From assembly GCF_030867145.1 (NCBI RefSeq), contig NC_134420.1:8897823-8961822 (forward strand): a stretch of DNA of 64,000 bases. Direction: 5' to 3'. The translations under genes and the position numbers were made by a program. Of the stretch, positions 50,234-62,033 are shown in pieces (position 1 is the stretch's first letter; every line of letters begins with the position of its first letter). The notes below the pieces were generated by a model. It saw only the letters and a program-made list of their open reading frames with translations, was not told the origin of the DNA and made no database searches. The DNA is from Opisthocomus hoazin. Taxonomy: Eukaryota > Chordata > Aves > Opisthocomiformes > Opisthocomidae.

Positions 50234-53200
50234 CAGCAGTTTGAATGTCCCATTCAAATAACAAATAATTTTTGTATTCAAGTTAAAGGAAAATGCTCAG
50301 CTACTGATACATTCTTTGTGATTTGACTACACATTGACTGGGGTTATCCCAGATGAGGGAAATATGCTAGGAAATAATCAACATATGCAACATATATACC
50401 ATATGCTGCCTTTATTTTTCCACTTTTCTTTAGATATCACTCAAAGACAGGCTATTGGACTAGATCAAAGTCCAGACTGACACAGTATTGCAATTTTTAT
50501 GGTCATTTGTTTTTGTTTTCAATTTATAAGCAAGAAATACGTTCTGTTTTTAAATCACTAGACTGGATGAAATACCATTTTGAAGATTTTAAAATACATT
50601 AATTTATGCTTACTGTTGGATTAATACCTAAGACACTGATTTTCAATCTATTTTAAATGTGCCAATCTTTACATATTGAACTTTCATTGGAGGATCATAC
50701 GCTTGCATAAAATTCAAATGTGAATTGCATACAAACAGAGAAATTTTCCTTTGGTCTTCGTTCTCTTTCCCCTGCACCAAGTGGTACATACATGCTAGAA
50801 TTTTCCCAACAGTTTTTCAGACTCATTTGTTTCCTTCCACTCCCATGTGATCTTTTTTCTTGTGGTGTAAAAGTATTTAGGTGGGTGTGCAGTGAATCAG
50901 ATTCCAGAAACTATTCCAGATTAAAACTGACTATTATAACTGGTTTATTTTTGGTGTATGTCATCTTCCCTATGGGGTTCACTGAATAATGGAACAAAAC
51001 CCTTGAGCTGTCAAGGGAGCTGCAGAAGTCCTACAACAACAAGGCCCAAGTGGTGGAGGCTTCTTTTTGCAACAGGGCTGGAATACACTGACTTCAAAGG
51101 TACTCAAAACTACGGCCTCAGTCACTTTTGGATACCCTTTACAAGCAGCCCACACATCTACAAGGCTTCACAGACACCAGTTTAATAATTAATGTTCTAG
51201 GTCAAGACAACACTGTGGAAAAAAACCCAAGATTGATTAATACTGTATCAAATTACTGATTGTGTGTGATGTTCAAAAACTATTGCTGAACTTCTTTGGT
51301 CTGATGAACCGACAAGTTTGATCTGTGTGTTTTGATTAGCTTCATAACGTTGAAAGTATTCTGAAAGTTCTAGTTAGACAACAGGTTCCAAGAACATTTA
51401 TTGCAGAAGTGTTATTATTCACATTTGCATGCAATTTCTTGATAGATACTAGCACCAATGCTGACAGTAATAAAACTAGATTTATATTACAAAACGTGGG
51501 ATGATATCTATCACAGGCAACATTAGAAAACTGACAGATATATGACCCTTCATTAACTGACCTAGATATAGTTCTCCTGGGTATTATTTTAGTGTACAAA
51601 AATTATAATTGTCCTACAGACTTAAGAAAAACTGGATTACACAGTTCAGAGAGGGATGAATGCTAGTATTCCAGGCTTCCAAAATTCCTTAACTGTAGTG
51701 GAAATCTTTGCAAAGTATTCCATGTTGTGAATCAGCCCTAGCCTTGAAAAGTATTTAAAAATTATTATTAGAAACTTATTTCCAATATATCACAGAGTAA
51801 TAATAGAAATGAGGTGATATAAAGTATATATGCCACACTTGTTTTGGGACAAATACATACACTCTTCTAGAATTACCTGAAAACAAAGACAATATATCAA
51901 TGCTTCTAAAACCTACTGAATTGCCAAAGAAGTATTAAAATGCCTTATACAGGAAAAAAGATTCTTGTATATACCGTAACGATAAAATATGTGTCATATC
52001 TTTTAAGAAAAATATTTTAACTACTGAATATTTATGATTAAATATCTAATCTAATCAAAACTGACCATCTTTTCAAACATATAACCCATGTCTCAGATAA
52101 TCTTAGAAATAATGTTCCTCGGCAATAAATCCTCAGATAGTGTACTGTTAGCACACACAAAACTAGGAGAATAGGCATAATCAGAAGTAAGGTGGCTACT
52201 AGGCAAAGACAAGCAGATTAAAGAGCAGAGGAGATTTCAGGAAAGAGGGAGCACAGAAGTAAAATTCCCCTTATCTAACCTGAACAAACATACAAGCCCA
52301 GTTTTGCTGAATTTCAAGGATTTATAATTCAAGGGATTTTTTTTGTTGTTTTTTTTAAAGAATAATCTATAATTATCCAAAAGCAATTAAAACATGGTAA
52401 CAACAAAGGTACTTTGGAGATGCATTCATTCAAACATGCCAGTAAAAAAAGATTACCTTTTCAATTTGATTTTGTGATGCAACAGCCTCATAGTTATCCT
52501 GCCCCATGCAGTTATTAAACACTAAAATTCTGTCAGAGGTGTCCTCAATAATTTTCTACATGCAGTTGGAAATGACAGGCTTGGTTTTCTTTTGCTTGAC
52601 ACCATTACGAAGAACCAGGCCATTCACTGTCTAAGATACTTTCTTGCTTAATGACAGATGGTCTGCAAGAAAAAAGAAAAAAGAAGTAAAGTCAATATTT
52701 GGCTTCAAAATTAAAAACGGACACATCATGCTTCCCTTTCCCTATTACCTTAAAAATACACACTGGCCTGACTCCACTTAGATGCTGGTATTTTCTGAAA
52801 TGCTACCACCAGCTTCCTACTAACCGTGACATAAGCTGTAGCAAGCTGTCTGCAGTGATAGCCTGCATAAATCATCATTCCTGAAGGGAACAGATGTTCA
52901 GGGTATGAAAGAGTAATACCACAATTTAGTCATAATTAAAATTCACCTTAGCATGCCTCTATCAGTGAGCAGAGAGGAACATTTCACTTCTCACCTACAA
53001 AAATGAAATGCCTCTCATTTCTTCTGCTTCAGAAAAATTAAGCCTGAACCTTTTGTACATTGTTTGAGTTCCGTATCTGACACTGCATCATATAAATGAC
53101 ATTTTTATTTCACTTCAACTGTTAGGTTTTTTCTTTTTCCAAACACTAGAACATGAACTCTAAATGGTGTACTGCCGCTGCACAGCTACTCCAGAGGTGT

Positions 53201-54676
53201 ACCTAAAGCCCCTCCATAAGTACAGACTAGAGCCACCCTGGAGTGAAATCTCTTAAAATGTGTACAGTAGGGACATTAAGATCCTTTCTACTAACCGCTT
53301 TGTTCCACAGATCTGTTTCTCTGGTGCTGTACAATTTGTTAACCGAGACTTACCTGCTCCCTTCTCCAGAACTCTTCCTGTTACTTGTAGAATTTATTAA
53401 TTTTGCCTTATCTTTGCTTTTGAAACAGCAAAAATGTGCACTTGCAGTTGTCAGGAAGGTATTCTGTGGTTGCTGTGAAAACCAATAGGCATGTGCACTT
53501 GGGATGAACTTGTTAGAATCTGCTGCTAAAACTCTAAACATTCACATTACCACTGATCAGGTTCCAGCATCAAGGGACTTTGCTAACACCAGCTGTACCA
53601 AGTAGACTCTTAGGCTCAAAATAGCCTTTTACATAGTATACTTAAAATTAGAACGCCAGGTACGATACAGATCAGTGAACAGCATTAGTTCTTACTTGCC
53701 ACAGCTAAAAATAACTATGTTAGATTGGGAAATGCAGGGAGACTTCACTGAGTGGCATTAACAATTCTGTGTGTTTCACAGTCCTTACTGTTGAGCAATT
53801 GAGAAATACTTATTGTTATTGATTTATTATTCCTTTAGAAAGCATGAAAGTTTTACTAAATCCATTTTAGAAATGGGATCCCTGAAAAGTTGTATAGGAT
53901 CTCACAGAAGAGCTTGAAATAATCTCCTCTCTTGAAGGACATGCTCAAATATCAACCACTCATCTATACAGAACAGTTACTCTTTACTTCATGAACAACA
54001 ACATTTTATGAGGACATTTTTCTCACAGACATTATTTTTTATGCTAATAACTTCCATTTGTGTGAAAATATTATTTTGGTTGACTGTGTAAGACATCCTG
54101 TCCACTCAGCATATAGGATGGCTTGACTATCCCTTGGTCCCTCCATCAATACAGGTTCCAAGTCATATGAGACTGCAGTAATGAGGAAGATGCATCTCAG
54201 AATTGACAGGAACAGCATATCCTGAATCACACCTTCACGTGACTTATCCATGAATTCCACTTCTGATCACAAGAAAACAGTGATCTTGTAATAAAGAGGT
54301 GGCTGCAAGACCAGCTTAACTACTGGTTGAAAAACATCTCCACTGACATTGGAAAACAGATCTTAAGATCTCAACTAACACCAGTGATTAAAAAGATGAA
54401 CTGATTGTCAGGGGGAATTTTTCAAAATGGTGAATTTTCAGAGAAGCTGCAGAAGGTTGTTCAGCCTTGGACAAAGAGGCTCCCACATGCATTGACAAAC
54501 CTAGCCTAAGTCTGTGCAATGGTTTGGTAGGGTGTTCATTTATACAGTTATTGGGCATATATTATCTCTTATTTCCCACATCAGCAAGTATTAAAAGTTG
54601 GCTGAGTAACAGCAAAAGGATGTTTTCCAGTTTAGGTATGCTACACTAAGTGTTGCTTTGCTTCCTCCTGAGCAGA
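50234..54676. other. AT-rich non-coding DNA, no gene recognised
   Basis: No transposon, exon or RNA gene recognised over 4.4 kb. Open frames of 60-89 codons (50720-50989, 50958-51185, 51342-51599, 53243-53488) lack domains. Confidence 0.5.
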
Positions 54677-56214
54677 ATGGTACTTGGAAAAGAAGTGGCA
54701 GCTGATTTAGATGATAATGAAAGACGACATAAGGTGAACCTCAGAGATCACTTGCCATTGAATGATAAGAGCAAATTGATGCCTAAAGGCGAGTTCAGGA
54801 AGATTACAGCTGCCTAAGCCAAAGAATGTGCTAAAGACAAATTCTGCCCACCCTTTAAGGTTATATCCACAGTACTCCTTAAGGCTGGCTGGAGAATTGC
54901 TCTGCAGGTCAAGCTTGTCTGTATTCTATAGTATAAGCCTGCAAGGAAGCTTCAAGCACAATAGGAATAAACCCCCCAGCAACCTGCATGGCGAAAAATG
55001 CTAAGCATGATCATTTGCTCCCAGCCTTGACAGAAGAAGATGTCAATGAGATTGTTATATGCATGAAGGGCAGGCACTACGTGGTAATGAATACTCTTCC
55101 GCCACTTCTGAGCAGCGTAGGCATAAAATCAGGCACTTGAGTGTCTTGTGTTCCCTTATTTTCAACAATACATTACTCTTGCCACCTGAAATTGTCTGTA
55201 CATTGATGCTGCTGTGCATCCTTAAGTGACCACGATCCTACACGATTTGAGAAGTCTGGCAGCTACCAGTCTCTGGGGGCTCACAAACCAGAAATCTCCA
55301 AAGCAAAATTCCCTCATTGAGGGGATATTTCTGATATACTAAGTGCAGAGACAAACAGTGGTAACACTGAGTTTATAACAAAGTGAAACAGACTTGAGCA
55401 TTTAAATCAAAAAATGACTGGAAGAATAGCGGTAAAGTCTCTATTATACAAGTGGCCAAGTGTTTGTATCTCCTGGGTGGAAGGAGGTCAGATTCTATAA
55501 TCTTCTCAGTCTCACAGACTCAGTTCCATATTTCTCCATTCCCAGGAGTATGCTCGTGATCTCCAGCATGCTGGCTGGACTGAGATCTCTCTTGTTGCTA
55601 TTGGACTGCAGCAATAACGTAAAATTCCCAGTGGAAGAAAGAAAGAATGGCCATGGGAATCTAAGTTTACAGACCATTGATAATAAAAGTACTTATTTGG
55701 CACTAGGGTAAGGCTTTTACAATCCTAGTCTTACACAATGCCTAAACAAGGCGTTTAAGCAGAGGCATCAGATGAGATTTCAGCTTCATTCCTTTCTTCA
55801 GGATTTCTTAGTATCTGTCATAAATGCTGCTTCTCTTGAACCTACCCTGTGCTTCACACTGATGCTGTAACTGAAAATGTTGTTACACACAAGTGATTTG
55901 ATGAGAGACTGGAAGGAAGCTTCTAACCCTGCTCAGAATATTTTGAGGTCTTTACATGCCTAGGATGTGTGACAGAAATAGAGCAAACATGGACAACGGA
56001 ATGTAGAAGATTGCCAAGATCTGTAAGCAGAGAGGTTATACTCTATTAAGCTAACAACCACAGTAAGAAAAAACAGACAAGCTCTCTGACATATAATTCC
56101 TCCTTGCATTGTTTAAATACTTAGATCTGCTACAGGGACCTATTATTATTACTACAAAACAAGTGGATTTCATTCACTTTCATAGTTGGGAATAAAATGC
56201 AGCATCATTATGCA
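54677..56214. other. non-coding DNA, slightly less AT-rich, one weak coding-like frame
   Basis: From 54677 a plus-strand frame runs 46 codons from an ATG (start residues VLGKEVAADLDDNERRHK) to a TAA at 54815-54817, then continues open for about 38 further codons to about 54930. It is charged and could be a remnant of a retroposed gene, but I recognise no family and the length is within chance. The remainder of the block (55.0-56.2 kb) shows nothing recognisable. Confidence 0.3.
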
Positions 56215-56592
56215 ACAGGAGAGGTTGAGAGATCATGGACAGAAGGTAGTTGAGAGGACATCTAACCGTAATCTTCCACCACCTAAAGAATGGCTATAGG
56301 AAAGAGAGAGAAAGAGATTTCTCAAAGAGGCACGGTAAACAGACATGAGGAAAAAGTCACAGCTGCAGCATGAGAAAATTCAACTAAATATAGGGAAAAA
56401 ATATTTACAACAATTAAGCAGTCGAGTGGGTTGCCCATAGAGGCTGGGGAATTTCCATCTTTGGAAATTTTCAAAATTTGACTGGATAATGATCCAAGCA
56501 ATCTGTCCCACCTTTGAAGTTAACCCTATTTGAGGAGAGTGGACTAGATGACCTGCAGAGGTCCCTTTCAAGGCAAGTTATTCTGTGATTTT
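56215..56592 (+). mobile_element. CR1 LINE 3' end, decayed, plus orientation
   Basis: The last part reads as CR1 3' end: GGAATTTCCATCTTTGG, CAAAATTTGACTGGATAAT, GTTAACCCTATTTGAG, GTGGACTAGATGACCTG, AGAGGTCCC, then TTATTCTGTGATTTT as the tail. The 5' portion (56215-56400) is related to the DNA encoding the ORF2 C-terminus but is heavily mutated, with no open frame. The subfamily differs from copies A and B: this one has the 'GAAGTTAACCCT' type of 3' UTR. 5' boundary approximate. Confidence 0.85.
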
Positions 56593-59500
56593 CAGTCATC
56601 TGCTACTCTGTAGCAGACAGTTGTACACGCTATTGCCAACCATAGTGTACCTTAATTTGTTAACCACAAAGTTAACACCAAGTGCTTCATACTGCAAATA
56701 TACAAATCTTAAACCAGGTTTTTATAGGCACAATTTACACAATTTTTTATGCCAGAATTTACCATAATTTTCAAAAATTAAATTGTATGCTTGCTATTAT
56801 GCTTAATATTAACTGTTGAAATGATTGAAACAAGATCAGCAATACTAGTCAATAATTTCATACAGAAAGTGATTACCCCAGCAAATTGACATTACACTGA
56901 AAACTGTGGATAAGCAGAATATATTGCCTAAATGGAAGTGACCCCTCCAAAACACACAGTAACATTGTTACTCGTAGTTAAAGTAGCTCTAAAGCTTTAA
57001 TCATCTCAAGATAGCAGAATTACAGCCTAAATTCATATGCCAAGGAACATCTTCCTCCAGCAAAAGAATTCTTAATGATATGATTATATAGAGGTTCACT
57101 GTTAAGAATGAAGAATATTACTTGCAGAATAACAAATATAAACTTAAAGAGCACTTAAATTTTCATTTGACATTCCCTGTCTAAGTATTGACTATACTGT
57201 TCATGATCTGAGCCAAGGTCTGTATGTCACACACATTTCCTGCCACAGTGAACTTATTTCCCAGTTCTGTGTTCTCATTCTCCCAGCACCTATCCCCTTC
57301 ACTCACAACTGCTTTATACTGTCATTGTTGAAACAAGATTTACAGAGTTGTATGAAACTTTCTCCAAATGCTAACAAAAAGGAATAAACCGACAGGTTTA
57401 AAGGGACCATATGGCATTAAAAATATATTGATACTGTATGCTATATATTATATTAGGCATATGTACTTAGACACGTCTTGCTTTAACTTCTTTTCCTTTC
57501 CTTGCCTTGATAGAAATAAATACCAACCAATGGCTCAAACAACCTTCATAACCTCATGAATCCGAAACTTATTGTCTGAAAAAAATATTTTAATCTATCA
57601 AAAACAGGACATAATTTTCTCAGTTCCCACTTTTTAAGAATCTGAAAATTGAGTGATACGTTTTAAAGGATGCAAAAGAGTAAGAGACATCAACCTAAAA
57701 CATACTTCATATATTAATATAACTAAGTGTTAATATAATAAATATGAAACTCCCTGATATATATTTATGAAATAGGAAGAAAGGCCCAAGTTTCCTACAA
57801 TTTAAACACTCTAGTAGTAACAGCACCCAATGTTGCATTCAATTACCTCCTCTGTTCAAACTGCAAATGCCTCTGTATCTGGGAAACAAATTATGCCCAG
57901 GTCACATTCCTGTGTTTAAGTTTACAGTCACTCCCTTTTCTTTAAATACTTGAGAGTTTTTTGTTTCTGCATGTTCTGAAGTGTCATCATTTATTGCCAC
58001 AGGCGGAATGGCTATATTTAACTAATAATGACAGCAGTTGTTCTTAGATTTTAAACTCACTAACACTAGTCTGACATATTATTTGAAGTATGTCTTAATT
58101 CTAAATTTGATTAAAATTACAAACATCCTATCTTCTCTGCCAATCAACATACTTCTTCCCTTTGCCCTGAACTTTTCTACGAACTCTTCAGGAAAATAGG
58201 TCACAGTATTAGTGTCCACTTCAACTGAAGAAGGCCCCCAGATCGTGAAAATACTTTTATACGCTTTTCACAAAACACAAGTAAAAACTTAGGTTCATCA
58301 ATGAATTATGAATGTTTTTCACTATGTTTTGTGTGATTGGAATCTGAAATCCAGAATTTACTTTAAAAAAATCAGATTACATTTCCTTTTAAATAATAAA
58401 GTTACATTTTACTTTGGGAAACAATTGAAAATATGTAAATGATTAGCAATTAAAACTGCTAATATTAGTCTAACAAACCAGAGAACCAATACTAAAGGTT
58501 AAGCAAAAATTCCCATGATTGTACTTGAGCAGTCCAGAGGCAATGAAAATTGTTTCAAGAAATCAAAAATTTAGTGTCAGTACAGTTTAAAAGAAATAAT
58601 TAACTTTTTTTCATGTCATCTCACATGAATTCTTCTCTTATTTACACTCAAGTAAACCTGAAATTATGTGGGGAATTTAACAGGTGTAAATGCCAAATGG
58701 AATAAATGAGCCCTGAAGAGACTGCAGCAACAATGCAGTATGATAAACACATATAGAGACTGGGTGAAAGGTTAAGGCTCTGGCTCTGCACGTCAGCACA
58801 AAATTCAATTGATACATTGATAGTTTACAATGCAAACAATTTTCTTCCACTTGGCAGAGAGAAGAGATGGAATGGCTCTTCAGTCATCTCACCAGTGCTC
58901 TACATTTATCCTCCCCATTCCTCTTGAACTTACGTTCACAGGATCTAGAGTGATAATGGTTGGAAGACTGTCTGTCTCATTCTGGATTGGGATGAATTTC
59001 TCCACTCTGCACACCTGGCAATCAATTTTGGTTTGGTTTTTTTATTTATATCGGGGTCAGAGGTTTAACTATAAATTATTTTAAACAGATTCTTACTGCA
59101 ATAGACAGGTTAGTGAGGATACAGAGCTCAATGTTTTACATTTCTTGAAGAATTTTTCATTTTAACACTCCTGATTAGCGCAAATAAAGAAACTAAGACA
59201 AAGGTTCTACAGGCGAAGATCTTCTTCTGTTGCTACGTGAAAGGTATGGACAAAGTTTTCTTACAACTCCTGGTTCTTTGTACACATAAGAATGTCTCAG
59301 AATTTACCCTGGCTTTGTCTTCCAGGATACCACTGGGGAGGTGGTAGGACAAGTTGAACTACTCATTAAACAGAGCTGTACTTTTTACATTTAATTTACA
59401 CCGTTTCGGCCATACCTTATTGTTTACATGTTCTTTTATTCAAATACAATTTTAAGCCATATTTGGAAAGTACTTTTCCAGTCTAGAAAACAGCATCATT

Positions 59501-59603
59501 CTTTTTTTTATCACAGAACTGCTGACTTCTTTACCATGACTAAGTTCCTACTGCTGTAGATATCATAAAAATATACAGAAAGATACTGCTTCATATCCAG
59601 GCA
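56593..59603. other. AT-rich non-coding DNA, no gene recognised
   Basis: No gene or RNA recognised. A weak resemblance to a CR1 3' end near 58937-58970 (TCACAGGATCTAGAGTG then GGTTGGAAGAC) is too short to call. Confidence 0.45.
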
Positions 59604-59640
59604 TTTTATATATTTTATATATATTTATATATATATTATA
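59604..59640. repeat. A/T microsatellite
   Basis: TTTTATATATTTTATATATA-type low-complexity run of pure A and T. A related short (AT)n run (ACACATATATATATATG) follows at 59856-59871. Confidence 0.85.
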
Positions 59641-60150
59641 ATGCAGAAGTCTATGGAGGAAGCTGTATCTCTCTCTAAAATTCAAGTGGATTCTGGGTAA
59701 GGCATCAGAGTCTGCGTCCCCTCAAAGCACAGTACTAACACCAAACTAACTAACACAGTATCATCTCAGTCTTTGGTGCCCTAAACAAAAATGCAATATG
59801 AAACATAGATGTTCAAGAGAAACTGTAATAAAAGGGTAATAAATAGTGCATTTTACACATATATATATATGAAATGTGGTGGATACTATCATTTCATAAA
59901 ATCATTTCTCCTTAACAGCGGATGCTGTCTCTAAAGGGTTTAGTCATCTCTGTTTTGTCTCTTTAGCAGCATATTATAATGGGTGTTGACTGGTTATCTA
60001 AACAATTCAATTTGTATAATTAATCTTATGCTTAAGTAAATTTTGCATTATGGCTTTTTAATTGCTAAAAAATCCCAAACAAACTGTTGAAAATATATTC
60101 CCTCTGGTGATTTTTCTACTCTGACTAATTCACCTTACTTGGTTTTATTT

Positions 60151-60164
60151 TTGTGTGTGTGTGT
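60151..60164. repeat. short (GT)n microsatellite
   Basis: Six uninterrupted GT units within a T-rich context. Confidence 0.8.
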
Positions 60165-60324
60165 AAATGTATTATCACTTTTAGCTATCAGTTTACAACT
60201 TCTAGTGAAGTTGTCATCCCTCACTCCATACACCCTATTGGTTGCTCCCAGAAATCAAGCATCTGGTCAATCCGTCATGGTGGAAAATGTCTTTACAGAC
60301 CAGTAACGTCATCAAGTGAAAGTA

Positions 60325-60388
60325 TACACTAGACAACCTTCAAAGGTCACTTCCAACCCAAATTATTCAATGATTCTATCATTCTATA
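60325..60388 (+). mobile_element. short CR1 3' end fragment, plus orientation
   Basis: ACTAGACAACCTTCAAAGGT, then CACTTCCAACCCAAATTATT, then degenerate 8-bp tail units (CAATGATT, CTATCATT, CTAT) match the extreme 3' end of CR1. About 60 bp is recognisable; similarity may reach back to about 60270 but becomes too weak to trust. Confidence 0.75.
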
Positions 60389-62011
60389 CCACAAAAGTTT
60401 CTCATATTTCTTTAACAAACTACCACAGTTAATAGACGGGAGAGTAAAGCCTAAGACCAGGAAAGAAAGTTAAAGCCTGACAACATACATTTGCTATGAT
60501 TACTGTGCCATCTATAAGACCCTGTATATGTTGTCTGGAAAAACATATTTATCAAAATCTGCTGTGGGAGCTCTTGAGAGAACACTGTAGGTACCTTTGC
60601 TTCTGGTGCCAAAGGAAGTACTAGAGATTGGTAAGTGAGAAATCTAAAGGAAAAGACACAGCATATTAAAGGTGAGATCTTACCATTAGATTCCTGTATA
60701 AAAAACACTAAAGACTTCAATGCCTTTGAGTGGCTAGAAGGGAGACTTCAATATTGTGAAGGGTTCCAAAGCAGCTCAGAAATGGGCATTCTTCAGATTT
60801 GAAAAGGTATCCACAACAGGAAAGGGCTGCAAGAATCGGTAATAGTAATTTGAATCTAAATTTTCCATAGTCAAATAATAAAATTAATTTTCTGTCAAAC
60901 TCTTCAAACAAAATATAATCTAGGTTTTACTGGCATCCCTCTCAAAAACCAAGTTTTTGTCATTCTAACTTCTAGGATATGATCAAGCTATTTTCTAAGT
61001 ATTCAATTCTATTTTGACATATATTGATTTGAGAAAAAAATTCTACAGCTTGCAATAAATCTGTTTTATATATTAAGATCTTCAACCTGTTATAAGATGG
61101 ATGAGCTCATAATATACGATGAGATACCTATTTCTGCATATTTTTATGAATAGTTGTTACAGCATACTCCTATTCCAGGTCAAAATTCCAGTACTAATGC
61201 ACTGAAATAATAACATATAATACAGTAATTACAGGAAAAAATTGTAATAAAACGTATGAACTTCAAGTTCATAGAGGAGATGCATTTTTTTTCTGCAAAT
61301 TAAAATGTAACAACTTCAGTTTTTATGTGTTGATCAGAAAAAAGCCCTATATTATTTAGAATGCTGCTTAGAATTGAAACATTTCCAAATCAGTCAATAA
61401 CTAGAATGGTAAGAAGCCATCATTTCCCTTATACTTACTCTGTGTTGAAAAGATGTCCTATTCTAAATGTGTTCACACACTTTCTTTTCATTCGGAACTT
61501 GTTTTGGTAAATTACTTCATTTTGTGGATCACATGATATTTAAAAAACAATAAACAAAAAAATCTTTATCTCTTCATTTAAACACAGACCTGAAATGCAG
61601 CATTAAGAACACTAAACATGGATTACTTTTTCCAGCAGCCTCATTGTCACAGTGCATTATACAAAAGACATAAAATCTTATTCATTAGTTTTAGTTTTAC
61701 TTTTAGCAAACAGTACTGGAAACATACACATCCTACAAACATAACTCTTTATCAAAGAGTACAGACATTTTGGCTAACCAGTAAAAAACTGAACATTTAT
61801 GTACTAATTTTTTCCATATCAGGTGTTCTTCTACTATAGTGATTCACAGAATGAGAGCTGGAGGTGGGTCATAAACAACACTCTGCACCTGGGTAATAAG
61901 ATGAATAATCAGATGAAGCGCCAATGGGATCAGTGAAGTGGACCATGCTCCACGCAAGGAATCCTTGTCAGTATGACTTACAAAAAATACGTGAGCATGG
62001 CATATCAACAG
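60389..62011. other. AT-rich non-coding DNA, nothing recognised
   Basis: No gene, RNA or transposon recognised. Short frames at 60.45-60.9 and 61.6-61.8 kb lack domains. Confidence 0.5.
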
Positions 62012-62033
62012 CAGCATTTTGGCCAAAATGCTG
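62012..62033. repeat. 22-bp perfect palindrome
   Basis: CAGCATTTTGG followed immediately by its exact reverse complement CCAAAATGCTG, with no spacer. It lies in otherwise unremarkable DNA; no flanking repeat suggests a transposon terminus. Confidence 0.9.

Noticed and set aside
58937..58975. Possible CR1 tail-like sequence TCACAGGATCTAGAGTG...GGTTGGAAG
   Set aside because: Only about 30 bases resemble the CR1 3' end and the expected following sequence (GACCTCTGGAGGTCATC type) is absent.
61843..61880. TCACAGAATGAGAGCTGGAGG resembling the minus-strand CR1 3' end
   Set aside because: The match ends after about 20 bases and the following sequence does not fit CR1.
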